Of a DNA stretch of 64,000 nucleotides, positions 1 to 9,028 are shown piece by piece; position 1 is the stretch's first letter; each line of letters starts with the position of its first letter. Location: the NCBI GenBank assembly GCA_034180415.1, contig JAXFOK010000054.1:22692-86691 (forward strand), in the 5' to 3' direction. Origin of the DNA: CAKMMH01 sp927798255. Lineage in GTDB: Bacteria > Bdellovibrionota_C > UBA2361 > CAKMMH01. A program made the position numbers and the translations under genes. A model generated the notes under the pieces. That model was not told the origin of the DNA. It ran no database searches and saw only the letters and a list, made by a program, of their open reading frames with translations.

Positions 1-1198
1 AAGCGTTAACTTTTAAATCTCTACTTAATTTGTTTACCTTGCCTAGAATTTGAAGCGAGCCTTCTGCAACCTCACCATCTCTTAATTCTGCAACGCAGAA
101 AACATCACCTGAGTATTTATTTTTATCTACATTATACGATGATATGACTTCGCTTAATTGTTTTTCATTTAATCCTGATAATTTAATTATGTCAGTTTTA
201 ATATCTTCTGTAATATCATTTAACGATTTAATATTTAATTTAGTAAGTGCATAATAAACTTTATTATATAACTCTTTATCAGCTTCTAACCCCTCATGTG
301 ATCTATCAAATACATTTTCTCTTTCATTAATTAATTTATAATCAGAATTTTTAGTAAAAATGCTAGTTCCATCTTCTTTCTTTATTAACTCTTTTATAAT
401 ACTACAAAGTTTATTAACATTACTAATTTTTATTCTTTTTCTCTTAACTCTATCTGGAGCAAATACTCTTACAACTTGAGTTTTTGAACCATTTAATCCC
501 ATAAATTTTGTATTAGGAATACTAGAAGCGTCAAAAAGCATTGTTTCTTTCCTAGTAGCAATTCGTGAATCTTTAAAAGTTTTATAAAGTTTGTATTCAT
601 ACTTTGCAACAGTTAAAACACAAGGCGTTTTAATTGGTGAAACTTTTATTTCACCATTTATTGTTAATGCATTAAAAATAATTTTATTATTTTCTTTAAA
701 AAGATCTGTTAAAAATGGAATACATGGAATATTAAGCGCAGCTGCAATTTGAGCAGGGACTTGAGCTGTATCACCGTCAACTGACTGCATACCAGAAATA
801 ATATAAAAATCATCATTTCCATTAAAATAATCATTTTTAATTTTGAGAATTGCTTCAGAAATTGGAGATGCCGTAGCTACGGTGTCTGCACCGCCAAGGG
901 CTCTATCAGAAAGAAGCACGCCTTGTGTTGCACCTCTTGATAATGCGTAAATCAAAACTTCTTTTGCACTTCCTGGCCCCATTGAAAGGCATATAATTTG
1001 ACCTTTATTCTCATTATTACTATCCTCCTCTTCTAATTCCCTTAATCTAAAAGCAAAAGAAAGGGCTTGAGCATCTAGCTCATTTATGACATTTTTTAAC
1101 CTAGTACGAATTAAAGTCCCAGTATCTTTATTAAAAGCGTTATCATCGATTTCTTTAATATCAGGAACTTGTTTTAATAAAACTATATAATTTTTCAT
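1..1198 (-). CDS. Fused electron transfer flavoprotein, EtfB domain followed by EtfA N-terminus (partial)
   Basis: The reading frame starts at the ATG at 1198 and runs off the left edge, giving about 399 residues. Residues 1-270 read as EtfB: the N-terminus contains KQVPD, and a GADTVATASPISEAI stretch matches the EtfB nucleotide-binding region. About 90 less conserved residues follow. From about residue 360, FCVAELRDGEVAEGSLQILG matches the start of EtfA. Etf subunits pass electrons from flavin dehydrogenases to the respiratory chain, normally as two separate proteins, so a B-A fusion is inferred. The rest of EtfA lies outside the window. Sure of the Etf identity; the fusion depends on the unseen part. 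Confidence 0.8.
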   Translation of the reverse strand, partial: MKNYIVLLKQVPDIKEIDDNAFNKDTGTLIRTRLKNVINELDAQALSFAFRLRELEEEDSNNENKGQIICLSMGPGSAKEVLIYALSRGATQGVLLSDRALGGADTVATASPISEAILKIKNDYFNGNDDFYIISGMQSVDGDTAQVPAQIAAALNIPCIPFLTDLFKENNKIIFNALTINGEIKVSPIKTPCVLTVAKYEYKLYKTFKDSRIATRKETMLFDASSIPNTKFMGLNGSKTQVVRVFAPDRVKRKRIKISNVNKLCSIIKELIKKEDGTSIFTKNSDYKLINERENVFDRSHEGLEADKELYNKVYYALTKLNIKSLNDITEDIKTDIIKLSGLNEKQLSEVISSYNVDKNKYSGDVFCVAELRDGEVAEGSLQILGKVNKLSRDLKVNA

Positions 1199-1292
1199 TT
1201 TACCTCAAAATTTTTGTACGATATTGCAAATTGTATCATTTGAATTTATTCTTTAAAAGAATAAAAAAATAATAATATTAAAGGATAGTTAA

Positions 1293-2633
1293 ATGAAAAG
1301 ACTTTTTAAATGTATTATAATATCTTTATTAATAATTTGTTTTTTATCTTGTTCTAGAACTCCTAGAAAGCACAATGTAATTTTTATTCTAGTTGACACC
1401 TTGAGAGCTGATCATTTAAGTTATTTTGGATATGAAAGGAACACGACCCCAAACATTGACGCATTTGCAAATGAAAGTTTAAGTTTTCTTAACGCTTTTT
1501 CACCAGCTCCTTGGACACCTACTGCAATGGCATCAATTTTTACTGGGCTTTATCCAACAATTCATGGAATGACTCCACCTAATTCCAGAGAAGAAGCTCT
1601 AAAATCTGCTGCAAAACTTACAGATAAAGTTTACACATTAGCTGAGCTTTTTAAAGATAATGGTTACTTTACTATGGCAGTGCAAACTAACCCTTGGCTT
1701 TCAGAGGCATTTGGTTATGCTCAAGGATTTGACAAGTATATTTTTAAACATAGACAAAAGGCAAATATAATAAATGAAGAAGCGTATAAATTATTAAATG
1801 AATATTTAGGAAATAAAGAAAATAAGAATCAACCCTTCTACCTTTATCTTCACTACTTAGACCCACACAATCCTTACAAAGCACCAAAAGAGTATGATTC
1901 TATTTATACTGATAAGATAAAAGGTAATTATAACGATAAAGCACAAGAACTAATTAGAAAATACGATAGAGAAATAAAATTTACAGATGATAAGATGGGA
2001 GAGCTTTTTAATTTTTTAAAAGAAAAAGGTTTATATAAGGATACAATTATAGTATTTCTTGCAGATCATGGAGAACAATTCTTTGAAAGAGGTCATCAAG
2101 GGCATGGCTTTAATGTATATAACGAAGAAATCCATGTTCCATTTTTTATAAAAGCTCCTAAATATAAAGGAAAAGTTACACAGGCTGTAAGCTCGATAGA
2201 TTTATTTAGCACTCTTATTGATTTAAACAATCTTAAAAATGAAAAATCTACCCCACTTGGCTTTTCACTTATAAAAGAAGAAGGCCTTGAACAACGAAAA
2301 AGAACGGACATATTAAGCGAAATTAAAAGAAAATTTCAAGAAAAAGCTTTAATCACAACAAACTTAAATAAACTTATAAATGACTATGAGTTAACTACTA
2401 AAGACGAGGAGATTTTACTAACTAAACCTCAAAATCAAAAAGTATACAATCTTCAAGATGATATTTTAGAAAATAATGAATTAAACGATAATGAATTAAC
2501 TCAAAAATTAAATAAAAGATATGAAAAAGTGTATTCAAAAATATTAAAAAACAAAATAGCACTAGATAAGAATGATTCATTAAAAATGGATGAAAAAACG
2601 ATTAATGAATTAAAATCATTAGGTTATTTATAA
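1293..2633 (+). CDS. Sulfatase-like (alkaline phosphatase superfamily) lipoprotein
   Basis: A 446-residue protein with a lipoprotein signal (hydrophobic segment, then LSCS at about residue 20), so probably anchored at the envelope. The sulfatase fold is shown by the metal-binding VDTLRADH near residue 35 and ADHGEQFFERGHQGHG near 258. The nucleophile position reads PWTPTAMASIFTG, with Thr instead of the Cys/Ser-x-Pro-x-Arg of true sulfatases. This suggests a phosphoester hydrolase or headgroup transferase. The C-terminus ends LKSLGYL, shared with the paralogue at 19929-21254. An AAGGAT Shine-Dalgarno supports the start. The next gene begins one base after the stop codon, so they are an operon. 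The substrate is unknown. Confidence 0.85.
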   Translation: MKRLFKCIIISLLIICFLSCSRTPRKHNVIFILVDTLRADHLSYFGYERNTTPNIDAFANESLSFLNAFSPAPWTPTAMASIFTGLYPTIHGMTPPNSREEALKSAAKLTDKVYTLAELFKDNGYFTMAVQTNPWLSEAFGYAQGFDKYIFKHRQKANIINEEAYKLLNEYLGNKENKNQPFYLYLHYLDPHNPYKAPKEYDSIYTDKIKGNYNDKAQELIRKYDREIKFTDDKMGELFNFLKEKGLYKDTIIVFLADHGEQFFERGHQGHGFNVYNEEIHVPFFIKAPKYKGKVTQAVSSIDLFSTLIDLNNLKNEKSTPLGFSLIKEEGLEQRKRTDILSEIKRKFQEKALITTNLNKLINDYELTTKDEEILLTKPQNQKVYNLQDDILENNELNDNELTQKLNKRYEKVYSKILKNKIALDKNDSLKMDEKTINELKSLGYL

Positions 2634-2634
2634 T

Positions 2635-3291
2635 ATGAATAATATTGTATCAAAAATCTTTTTTTTCATTTTAATTACTCCCCTATTTGCTTTTGGAGAG
2701 GAAAAAAGTGATTTAAATAAAAATGTGGCAAAAGGCTTTTTTGATGAAGGATTTGTCGTAAAAAAGGAACCTAAAAAAGAAATAAAAAAAGAGTTTAATA
2801 AAGATACTGGTTTTACAGAATTTGAAGAAGTAGTACCTCAACCAGAACCTGTTAAAAAAATTCAAGAAGAGAAAGAACCATTTGCAGAAAATGAAAAAGA
2901 GCTAAGAAAAGTATTATACTTAAAAGCATTTATAAATGGTGATAATTTTGAGCATTTTAAAGAGCAAAAAGAAATAGTTGAAGATTTTTGTCTAAAACAC
3001 AAAATACACTTAATGAATTTTTACGTTATTTGTCATAATTGTGATAGAGATTTAATTTATGATGAGTTTGAAGGACTTAAAGTTTGGGTATTAGGAGAAA
3101 ATTTAAGTATAATAAACAAACTACCTGATATTTATAGTAATATTACTCTCTCCCCTTCATATGCTGTCGGGCTAAAGAAAGGAGAAATAGTTCTTGAAGG
3201 AAAGGCTTTATTAGAAAAATATATAAACAAAAAATCTTTTTATTTAGGTGAATTAGAAAATAATAAAAATGAAAGAATTACCAATTATTAA
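2635..3291 (+). CDS. Secreted protein of unknown function
   Basis: A 218-residue protein with an N-terminal signal peptide (hydrophobic to about residue 20, FAFGEE cleavage region). A Lys/Glu/Pro-rich segment spans residues 25-90. The C-terminal half, about 95-205, looks globular and contains a CHNCD motif and SPSYAVGLKKGEIVLEG. The C-terminal pattern loosely recalls thioredoxin-fold or TrbC-type periplasmic proteins, but not strongly enough to assign. It starts one base after the sulfatase-like lipoprotein gene and is probably translationally coupled to it. I do not recognise the family. Confidence 0.7.
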   Translation: MNNIVSKIFFFILITPLFAFGEEKSDLNKNVAKGFFDEGFVVKKEPKKEIKKEFNKDTGFTEFEEVVPQPEPVKKIQEEKEPFAENEKELRKVLYLKAFINGDNFEHFKEQKEIVEDFCLKHKIHLMNFYVICHNCDRDLIYDEFEGLKVWVLGENLSIINKLPDIYSNITLSPSYAVGLKKGEIVLEGKALLEKYINKKSFYLGELENNKNERITNY

Positions 3292-3326
3292 TATTTTTAT
3301 TAATTTTTGCGATGGTAATTTAGTAC

Positions 3327-4199
3327 ATGCTTAAGATTATAACATTTAAAAAACATAAGCTTACAATATTGTTACTATTTTGTTTAATAGTTCCTTTTTC
3401 GTCCTATAATTTAGCTAATTCAGCTAATAAGGAACTTACGAGCGAAGAGATACAAGCTTTAAAAAACAAAACAATAGATCAGAGTATAAAAAATAGTATA
3501 AATAGCATCATTATTGATTACGAAGGGCCTAACCATGAGAAAAAGCTAGAAAAAAAGTGGAAAGAGGCAATAAATGACCTCATTAGAAACCCAGGTGAGT
3601 ACAATAGAGCAAATAATTATAATATTATACCTAACGTACTTTTCCATGTACGTTCAAAAGAAAAAAGTTTAGAAATGTCATATATTAATCCAAATGAGGT
3701 AAAAAAGAAGGCACAAGTGCTTAAAAAACTTACTGAAAAAGAAAAAACAAAACTAGAAAAAGAGACAAGAGAATCAATAAGAAAATTTTATTCTGCACCT
3801 CATATTCCTACTTGTGAAAAAAGTTATACAAAAATAGAAGCAAATCCTTTTAAAGACAGATATAGTGACGTGGAAGCTTCTAAAATTATTTTTGATGATT
3901 TATTGCTTTCAAAAGAAGTGCTTAAGTATATACCAGCAAATAAAATCATCAATAAAGACTATTTTGGAGATAAAAATATAGTTGAATATTATAGCGAGGA
4001 ATTTTTAGACTTTTTCTCACTCAGATTAAAAGATAGTAATATCGAGTGTTTACCATTTAGGTTAATTGTTACGAAAAACTATTTTATAAAACATTACGGG
4101 GTAAATGCTCTTAAAAATTATGATTTTAAAAAAGAAGGTGAACTTAATTATAATGTTAGTAAAAACTTAAGTATTTTTTTACTAAATCAAAAAATTTAA
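3327..4199 (+). CDS. Secreted protein of unknown function
   Basis: A 290-residue protein with a signal peptide (KKHKLTILLLFCLIVPFSS, then a small-residue region ending about residue 33). The mature protein is rich in Lys, Glu and Asn, with two well-separated cysteines (IPTCEKS near 167 and IECLPF near 248) that could form one disulfide. It lies in the same direction as the preceding secreted orphan, 35 bases downstream, and 31 bases upstream of the giant repeat protein. Co-export with them is a reasonable inference. No Shine-Dalgarno is obvious at this ATG, so the start is less certain. No family recognised. Confidence 0.7.
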   Translation: MLKIITFKKHKLTILLLFCLIVPFSSYNLANSANKELTSEEIQALKNKTIDQSIKNSINSIIIDYEGPNHEKKLEKKWKEAINDLIRNPGEYNRANNYNIIPNVLFHVRSKEKSLEMSYINPNEVKKKAQVLKKLTEKEKTKLEKETRESIRKFYSAPHIPTCEKSYTKIEANPFKDRYSDVEASKIIFDDLLLSKEVLKYIPANKIINKDYFGDKNIVEYYSEEFLDFFSLRLKDSNIECLPFRLIVTKNYFIKHYGVNALKNYDFKKEGELNYNVSKNLSIFLLNQKI

Positions 4200-4230
4200 G
4201 TTTAAATTAATTATTATAAGGTTATATAGT

Positions 4231-7200
4231 ATGAAAAATATGCTTAACAATATTCTTAATAAAGCATTTGTATTTACACTAGCTATATTAATTACAACAA
4301 ATAATGTAAAGGCATTTGATGATTTCAGTGATGCAGTAAATGTTAAAATCGGTGTTGATAAATCAAGTAACACGTCAACTGTTCATAAAAATAATTCAGT
4401 TTCTACCAAAAATTCAAATTTACAAGTTATTAAGCATAATTCAAAAATCGAAAGAAATGATCATTTTTCTCAAATACCGCCAAGAAGAAATTTAGAAAGA
4501 GAAGAAGCTATTAATGAAGTTAATAGTGTAATAAATAATGAAAAGCAAGCTAAACAAATTGTTAATATTATAGGAATAAATAATTATTCAAATTTTGTAG
4601 ATTCCATAGGTGGTGCTAAAAGTATACCAACATTTATAAGGACTCAATTTAATGACTCACTATTAGACTTTAAGACATTTGTTGAAGGCGTCGGAAGAGA
4701 TAATGTTGCTAGCGTTATTAGCACAATAAAGCCAAGTAATATTGGGGATTTTATTACATCAATTGGTGGAGTAGAAAATATAAGCACATTTGCTAACCAA
4801 ATTAACGGTATTGGAAATCTCCCTTCCCTAATGAGTTCAGTAAAAAATGTTGCTAATTTAAATACTTTAATAAATCAAGTAGGACTTAATGACCTTGGAA
4901 GTTTTATAAATGGACTAGGAAGCTTTTCTGCAATTACACAAATAGCAGAAAGTCTAGGTGGATTTAATGAAATTGGGAGCTTTTTATCTAGTATAAATGG
5001 AGTTAGTAACCTTTCTAGTCTAGTAAGTGGACTTGGAAGTGTTGAAAATTTAATTTCTTTAACAAATGTTACAGGTGGCTTTTCAAATTTACAAAATTTA
5101 ATTCAAGGAGCTGGTGGAATTAGCAATCTTACATCACTTGCAAATGGTATTGGAATTAACGAACTTGGGAGTGTGTTAAGTCAACTTGGAGGTGGAAACC
5201 TTATAGCAGGAGCAAGTCAGCTTTCAAGTTTTATTGGTGGATTTTCTGACTTTGGTGGAGTTGACGGATTTGTATCATTATTTAACTACTTAAATGGATT
5301 TGGTGGATTATCAGCTCTTCAAAATTTACAAAGTTTATCAGACATTATTGGAGGATTTGGAAATTTTGGAAATTTATTAAATAGCGTAGGAAGTATCTCA
5401 AACTTAACTTCACTTCTTGATGGATTGGGTTCGATGTCAAACTTTTCTAGTTTTTTTACTGGTATTGGTAGTTTTGCTGGACTTAGTAACTTCTCAGGAC
5501 TAGTTACTGGACTGTTTGGAGGTTATGGAAGCAATCTTTTACAAAATTTTCTAGGTAGCGGCAATTTAAATTTTAATAATATATTAGGTAGCTTCGGAAG
5601 TCTTCCTGGAGTATCGAATTTAGTTTCAGGAATGGGATTTAATAACCTTGCAAACTTTATGCAATGGGCACAACAATATTTAAGTTTTTTTGGTATAGCT
5701 TTTGGAAATATCGCAAATAACTGTGAAAACCAAGGTGGCGTCTTAAGATGTGCTGCACGTAATATACTACAAGGAGTGTTATCTTTATTTGGTGGATGTG
5801 GATGTGGTTACACAGATATGGGAGACGGTTCGTATAATTCTGGTACTAGTATTGTAAATGCGGAACAACTTAGTGGAACCTATAATGGAATGTCTGGACT
5901 TCTTGAAAACCAAACTCCTATGGATTATATTACTCAGCGTCAAAATGGTGTAAAGCCTAAAAGTCTTAAAATGGATACTTCAAAAATTGACTATAGTATC
6001 TTTCCAAAGAAGATTGTTTATGCCCCAGATTTAAAAAAAAAAAATCTAGGTAACAATTCAAAATTTAATTCTAATATTATAAAGAGTTCTGATATTAGAC
6101 CACAGTTAGATATTAATAATATCGCTGACAATTCAGGCGATGAACAAAAAGAAACATTTAAGAAAATAAAAGAAGAAATAGAGAAATATACTGATACTTC
6201 AGAAATTTCTAGTAGAGAAGGAAAAAGTAAATTACCATTTGTATTAGGAAATAAAGACGCCGAACAATTTAGAAATGATGAGGAACAAATTGCTGTAGAT
6301 GGTGATTTTAAGATGTGCAATAAAAAGCTAGATCAGGAGAAACTTGATATTAATAAACTAACTAGTGGAGAAACTAGTTATTACGAGATTCCTCTTTGTG
6401 GTGATGGTGAAGGTGAATATATAATCTCAGCAAATAGTAATCATGGTGGTGGTTATTTTGAACATCATGCCTATAATAAATTAATGGGAAACAGGGCAGA
6501 TTTTAATAATGACCCAGGAGAACCTTTAACAGGATGCTACGAGATACATAAAGTTAAGGAGGGAGCACCTTTAAGAGTTGTCGGAAGATGTAGAATGACA
6601 TTTGGTATTGAAGGCGTCCCAGCTAAATTTAGAAGATGGATTCCTGTGCTTTTTGGATGTTTAGAAGGTTGCACTACTTGGACGATTATTTCTGATAAAG
6701 TTGAATATTATTACCCTACTTATCTTGCAACATTGAGCCAAGATCCTCTTTACAGTAGATATCTAGATGAAGACACTACTCAAAAAATGTTTTCTAAATA
6801 CAAATCTGCCGTTGAAACTGAAATTAAACAACAAGAAATGAGTAATAAAACATCAAAAAGAGTGTTAGAAAGTATAACTGATAACAAAAAAGATAAGAAG
6901 ACAAATGTTAACAATGAAAGAGCAATTCAACCAAGTAAAGGTGTTCCAGAGACAAGATTTTTAAGCCAAAGTAAACACGGCTATATGCGAATATTTCCTA
7001 TAAGACCTGCTGAAGATGCTTATAAGAACTCCACATGGCGTGGTGCATTTAGAGTTATTCCTCACATTACTTCAAATAAAGATTATTGGGGGACAGATTT
7101 TGAAGGTCAAAACGGAGGTACATTTTTTGCCGAAAATAAAGATAAAGAAAATTTACATTTTTATCTAACAGGATATGGTGATAATGTAAAAAAGAAGTTA

Positions 7201-8172
7201 GTTGATAAAGATGAAGAACATCTAAAAGCCCCTTGGAACACCGTAAGAAGAGACGGAACTGTCGGTGGGTCAAAACAATATGATAATAAACGAATGAAAG
7301 CAGATCCTGAGCTCCACGGAAAAGGTGTTCTCCCTGATGATGAGTTTAAACTTCATAATACTGCTGTTGAAAATAAAAATGCTTTTGGTGTTGGAAACAT
7401 TTCTGCCTTAAATAATATAACTCTTAATCGAAGTAACTCAGACTACATTCTTCAAACTCTAATACGTTCTCATAATATGTTTATAGCTGAAAAAAAACCA
7501 ATAGAAAAGTTAACATTTGCTGATGAAGACAGAGTAAAACCAATATTAGAAGATAATACAGAAGGTATGTGCCAAGGAGGACCTCTTGAGGATGGTCAAA
7601 TGATTCCAAGCATGGCAATTGGTAATCACGCAATAGTTCGTTCAATAATTGGAACAACATTTTATAATACTATAACAACTCCTATTCAAGGCGATAGACA
7701 AACATTTAAAATTAGATATGATTTACTTCATGCCCCTGTAAAGACAAAACAAGATGGTACAGTTGAATATGATAATAATCCAAAATTATTTAATGAATTT
7801 TTTAATATAGATGTTCAAAATATAGTTGATATGCCAATTGGAAATCAAGCCAAAAAAGAAAATGTCAAGATGCATAAAGGTGATACTTGCTATACTTTAT
7901 TTGACATGACAAACAATAATCTTGACTTTAATTTAACAAATACCATAACAAAAAAATTTAACAACATTGAAACAGTTGCCAATAAAGGTGAAATTAGTTT
8001 TATAATATACAATTTATTTTCTGGGACTATCGCATTTCCTGGTATGAGTTGTAACACTTGGTATCATGGAGTAGGAGTTACTCCGAAACCAACAGGAGGC
8101 TCATGTTACGATATGAATGGCGGCTCAAAAGCAAAACCAAGAATTCGTAACGATGAATTTAGACTCTTTTAA
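4231..8172 (+). CDS. Giant secreted protein with 13-residue glycine/leucine repeats
   Basis: A 1313-residue protein with a signal peptide (FVFTLAILITTNNVKAFDD; cleavage near residue 28). Residues 107-487 are an array of about 13-residue units. After this come NNC..C, GGCGCGY, a charged linker (about 590-700), and a cysteine-containing C-terminal half (about 700-1313) with conserved-looking CEGCTTW-like, GSCYDMNGG and SCNTWYHG segments. A TAAGGT Shine-Dalgarno supports the start. It ends the four-gene + strand run starting at 1293. The build suggests a surface or extracellular protein. I do not recognise the C-terminal domain. Confidence 0.8.
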   Translation: MKNMLNNILNKAFVFTLAILITTNNVKAFDDFSDAVNVKIGVDKSSNTSTVHKNNSVSTKNSNLQVIKHNSKIERNDHFSQIPPRRNLEREEAINEVNSVINNEKQAKQIVNIIGINNYSNFVDSIGGAKSIPTFIRTQFNDSLLDFKTFVEGVGRDNVASVISTIKPSNIGDFITSIGGVENISTFANQINGIGNLPSLMSSVKNVANLNTLINQVGLNDLGSFINGLGSFSAITQIAESLGGFNEIGSFLSSINGVSNLSSLVSGLGSVENLISLTNVTGGFSNLQNLIQGAGGISNLTSLANGIGINELGSVLSQLGGGNLIAGASQLSSFIGGFSDFGGVDGFVSLFNYLNGFGGLSALQNLQSLSDIIGGFGNFGNLLNSVGSISNLTSLLDGLGSMSNFSSFFTGIGSFAGLSNFSGLVTGLFGGYGSNLLQNFLGSGNLNFNNILGSFGSLPGVSNLVSGMGFNNLANFMQWAQQYLSFFGIAFGNIANNCENQGGVLRCAARNILQGVLSLFGGCGCGYTDMGDGSYNSGTSIVNAEQLSGTYNGMSGLLENQTPMDYITQRQNGVKPKSLKMDTSKIDYSIFPKKIVYAPDLKKKNLGNNSKFNSNIIKSSDIRPQLDINNIADNSGDEQKETFKKIKEEIEKYTDTSEISSREGKSKLPFVLGNKDAEQFRNDEEQIAVDGDFKMCNKKLDQEKLDINKLTSGETSYYEIPLCGDGEGEYIISANSNHGGGYFEHHAYNKLMGNRADFNNDPGEPLTGCYEIHKVKEGAPLRVVGRCRMTFGIEGVPAKFRRWIPVLFGCLEGCTTWTIISDKVEYYYPTYLATLSQDPLYSRYLDEDTTQKMFSKYKSAVETEIKQQEMSNKTSKRVLESITDNKKDKKTNVNNERAIQPSKGVPETRFLSQSKHGYMRIFPIRPAEDAYKNSTWRGAFRVIPHITSNKDYWGTDFEGQNGGTFFAENKDKENLHFYLTGYGDNVKKKLVDKDEEHLKAPWNTVRRDGTVGGSKQYDNKRMKADPELHGKGVLPDDEFKLHNTAVENKNAFGVGNISALNNITLNRSNSDYILQTLIRSHNMFIAEKKPIEKLTFADEDRVKPILEDNTEGMCQGGPLEDGQMIPSMAIGNHAIVRSIIGTTFYNTITTPIQGDRQTFKIRYDLLHAPVKTKQDGTVEYDNNPKLFNEFFNIDVQNIVDMPIGNQAKKENVKMHKGDTCYTLFDMTNNNLDFNLTNTITKKFNNIETVANKGEISFIIYNLFSGTIAFPGMSCNTWYHGVGVTPKPTGGSCYDMNGGSKAKPRIRNDEFRLF
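4549..5691 (+). repeat. Array of ~13-residue (39-base) coding repeats
   Basis: Within the giant secreted protein, about 25 degenerate units follow a pattern close to G-G/S-hydrophobic-S-N-L-x-S-L-hydrophobic-x-G-hydrophobic. Examples are NGVSNLSSLVSGL, GSVENLISLTNVT, GGISNLTSLANGI, GSISNLTSLLDGL and GSMSNFSSFFTGI. Some units carry insertions of 3-6 residues. The regular spacing of Leu/Phe and Gly suggests a solenoid or amphipathic stack. Confidence 0.8.
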
Positions 8173-8239
8173 AAGTTATTTTAATTAGGTTTGAGTAAGA
8201 TATAAAAGGTTTTATAATAATTAATTATATTTAAATATT

Positions 8240-8886
8240 TTTAAGGATTTTAAAAATATAGCTGATGAAATTATTATAAAAAGCGATGCTTCTATAAATA
8301 TAAGTAATTCACCTCAAATTACTATTAACAAGGAATCTTTTTCTGTTTCAAATCTTAATGAGCAAACAAAAGACATTAAAATTTCTGTTGGTGATAAAAA
8401 AAATAGAAGAATATGAGTTAGCAATAAAAGATATATGAGGAAACGAAAATCTCGAAAATGATAAAAAAGAACAATCATCGTTTGCGTTATTTAATAATGA
8501 GGAAAAAGAAAAAGAAGGATATATTATTTTTAAAGATCCAAGAGAAAGTAAAAAGAGCTCTAATAAAGGCATAAATTACAACATTAGAGAGCTTATGTAC
8601 AAAAGATATGAAGTTAAAACATAAGATATCAATCTTCAATCTGCGTAATTTACTTAATTTTAATGATATTTTTAGATATAAAATATGAAGCAAAAATCCT
8701 AGATAATATGATTAATTAGTGAAGGTTTTTTGATTAATTTGTATTTTTTGTAGATCTTGATTTATTAGATTCTAGTAATTTAGATAATAAAAACAACACA
8801 TTAACTCCAAAGAACAAGAATTTAATAAATTATTGAGAGAATATATAAACAGTATTAAAGTTTATATTGGTAGTAATGCTAAATAA
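8240..8886 (+). pseudogene. Decayed coding remnants between the giant repeat protein and the 654-residue orphan
   Basis: This gap holds no intact gene but reads as degraded coding DNA. One piece runs from about 8240 (ADEIIIKSDASINISN...) and breaks in an A-run near 8397. A second frame then gives EEYELAIKDI, an in-frame TGA, and GNENLENDKKEQSSFALFNNEEKE..., ending in a TAA near 8620. A further piece (VDLDLLDSSNLDNKN near 8750, then KEQEFNKLLREYINSIKVYIGSNAK ending about 8886) needs another frameshift. The Asn/Lys-rich style resembles the neighbouring orphans. The ancestral product is not identifiable. Confidence 0.55.
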
Positions 8887-9028
8887 TTTAATTATAATTC
8901 ATTATAAGGTTTTAATGTTAAGCCCTAAATAATTGTTTTCTATTAAAAATTCTTTTTGTTTTTAGCAAATTTAATGCTAAAATGAAGAAGTAAATAGTAT
9001 TTTTGTTTTTTTATATTAAGGATAAGAT

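Noticed and set aside
3270..3335. A 21-codon frame bridging the two secreted orphans.
   Set aside because: It has no ribosome binding site and overlaps the end of one gene and the start of the next.
4182..4373. Minus-strand open frames inside or across the secreted protein genes.
   Set aside because: Mirror images of AT-rich coding sequence without ribosome binding sites.
2635..8172. A conjugation (TrbC/TraU-like) reading of the secreted orphans and the giant protein.
   Set aside because: Only loose resemblance in the small protein; no other transfer gene, relaxase or ATPase is present.
8415..8450. In-frame TGA in the decayed region as evidence for a recoded TGA codon.
   Set aside because: All intact genes read through under the standard code, and TGA serves as a stop in the Cys-rich genes. 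Frameshifts around it show ordinary decay.
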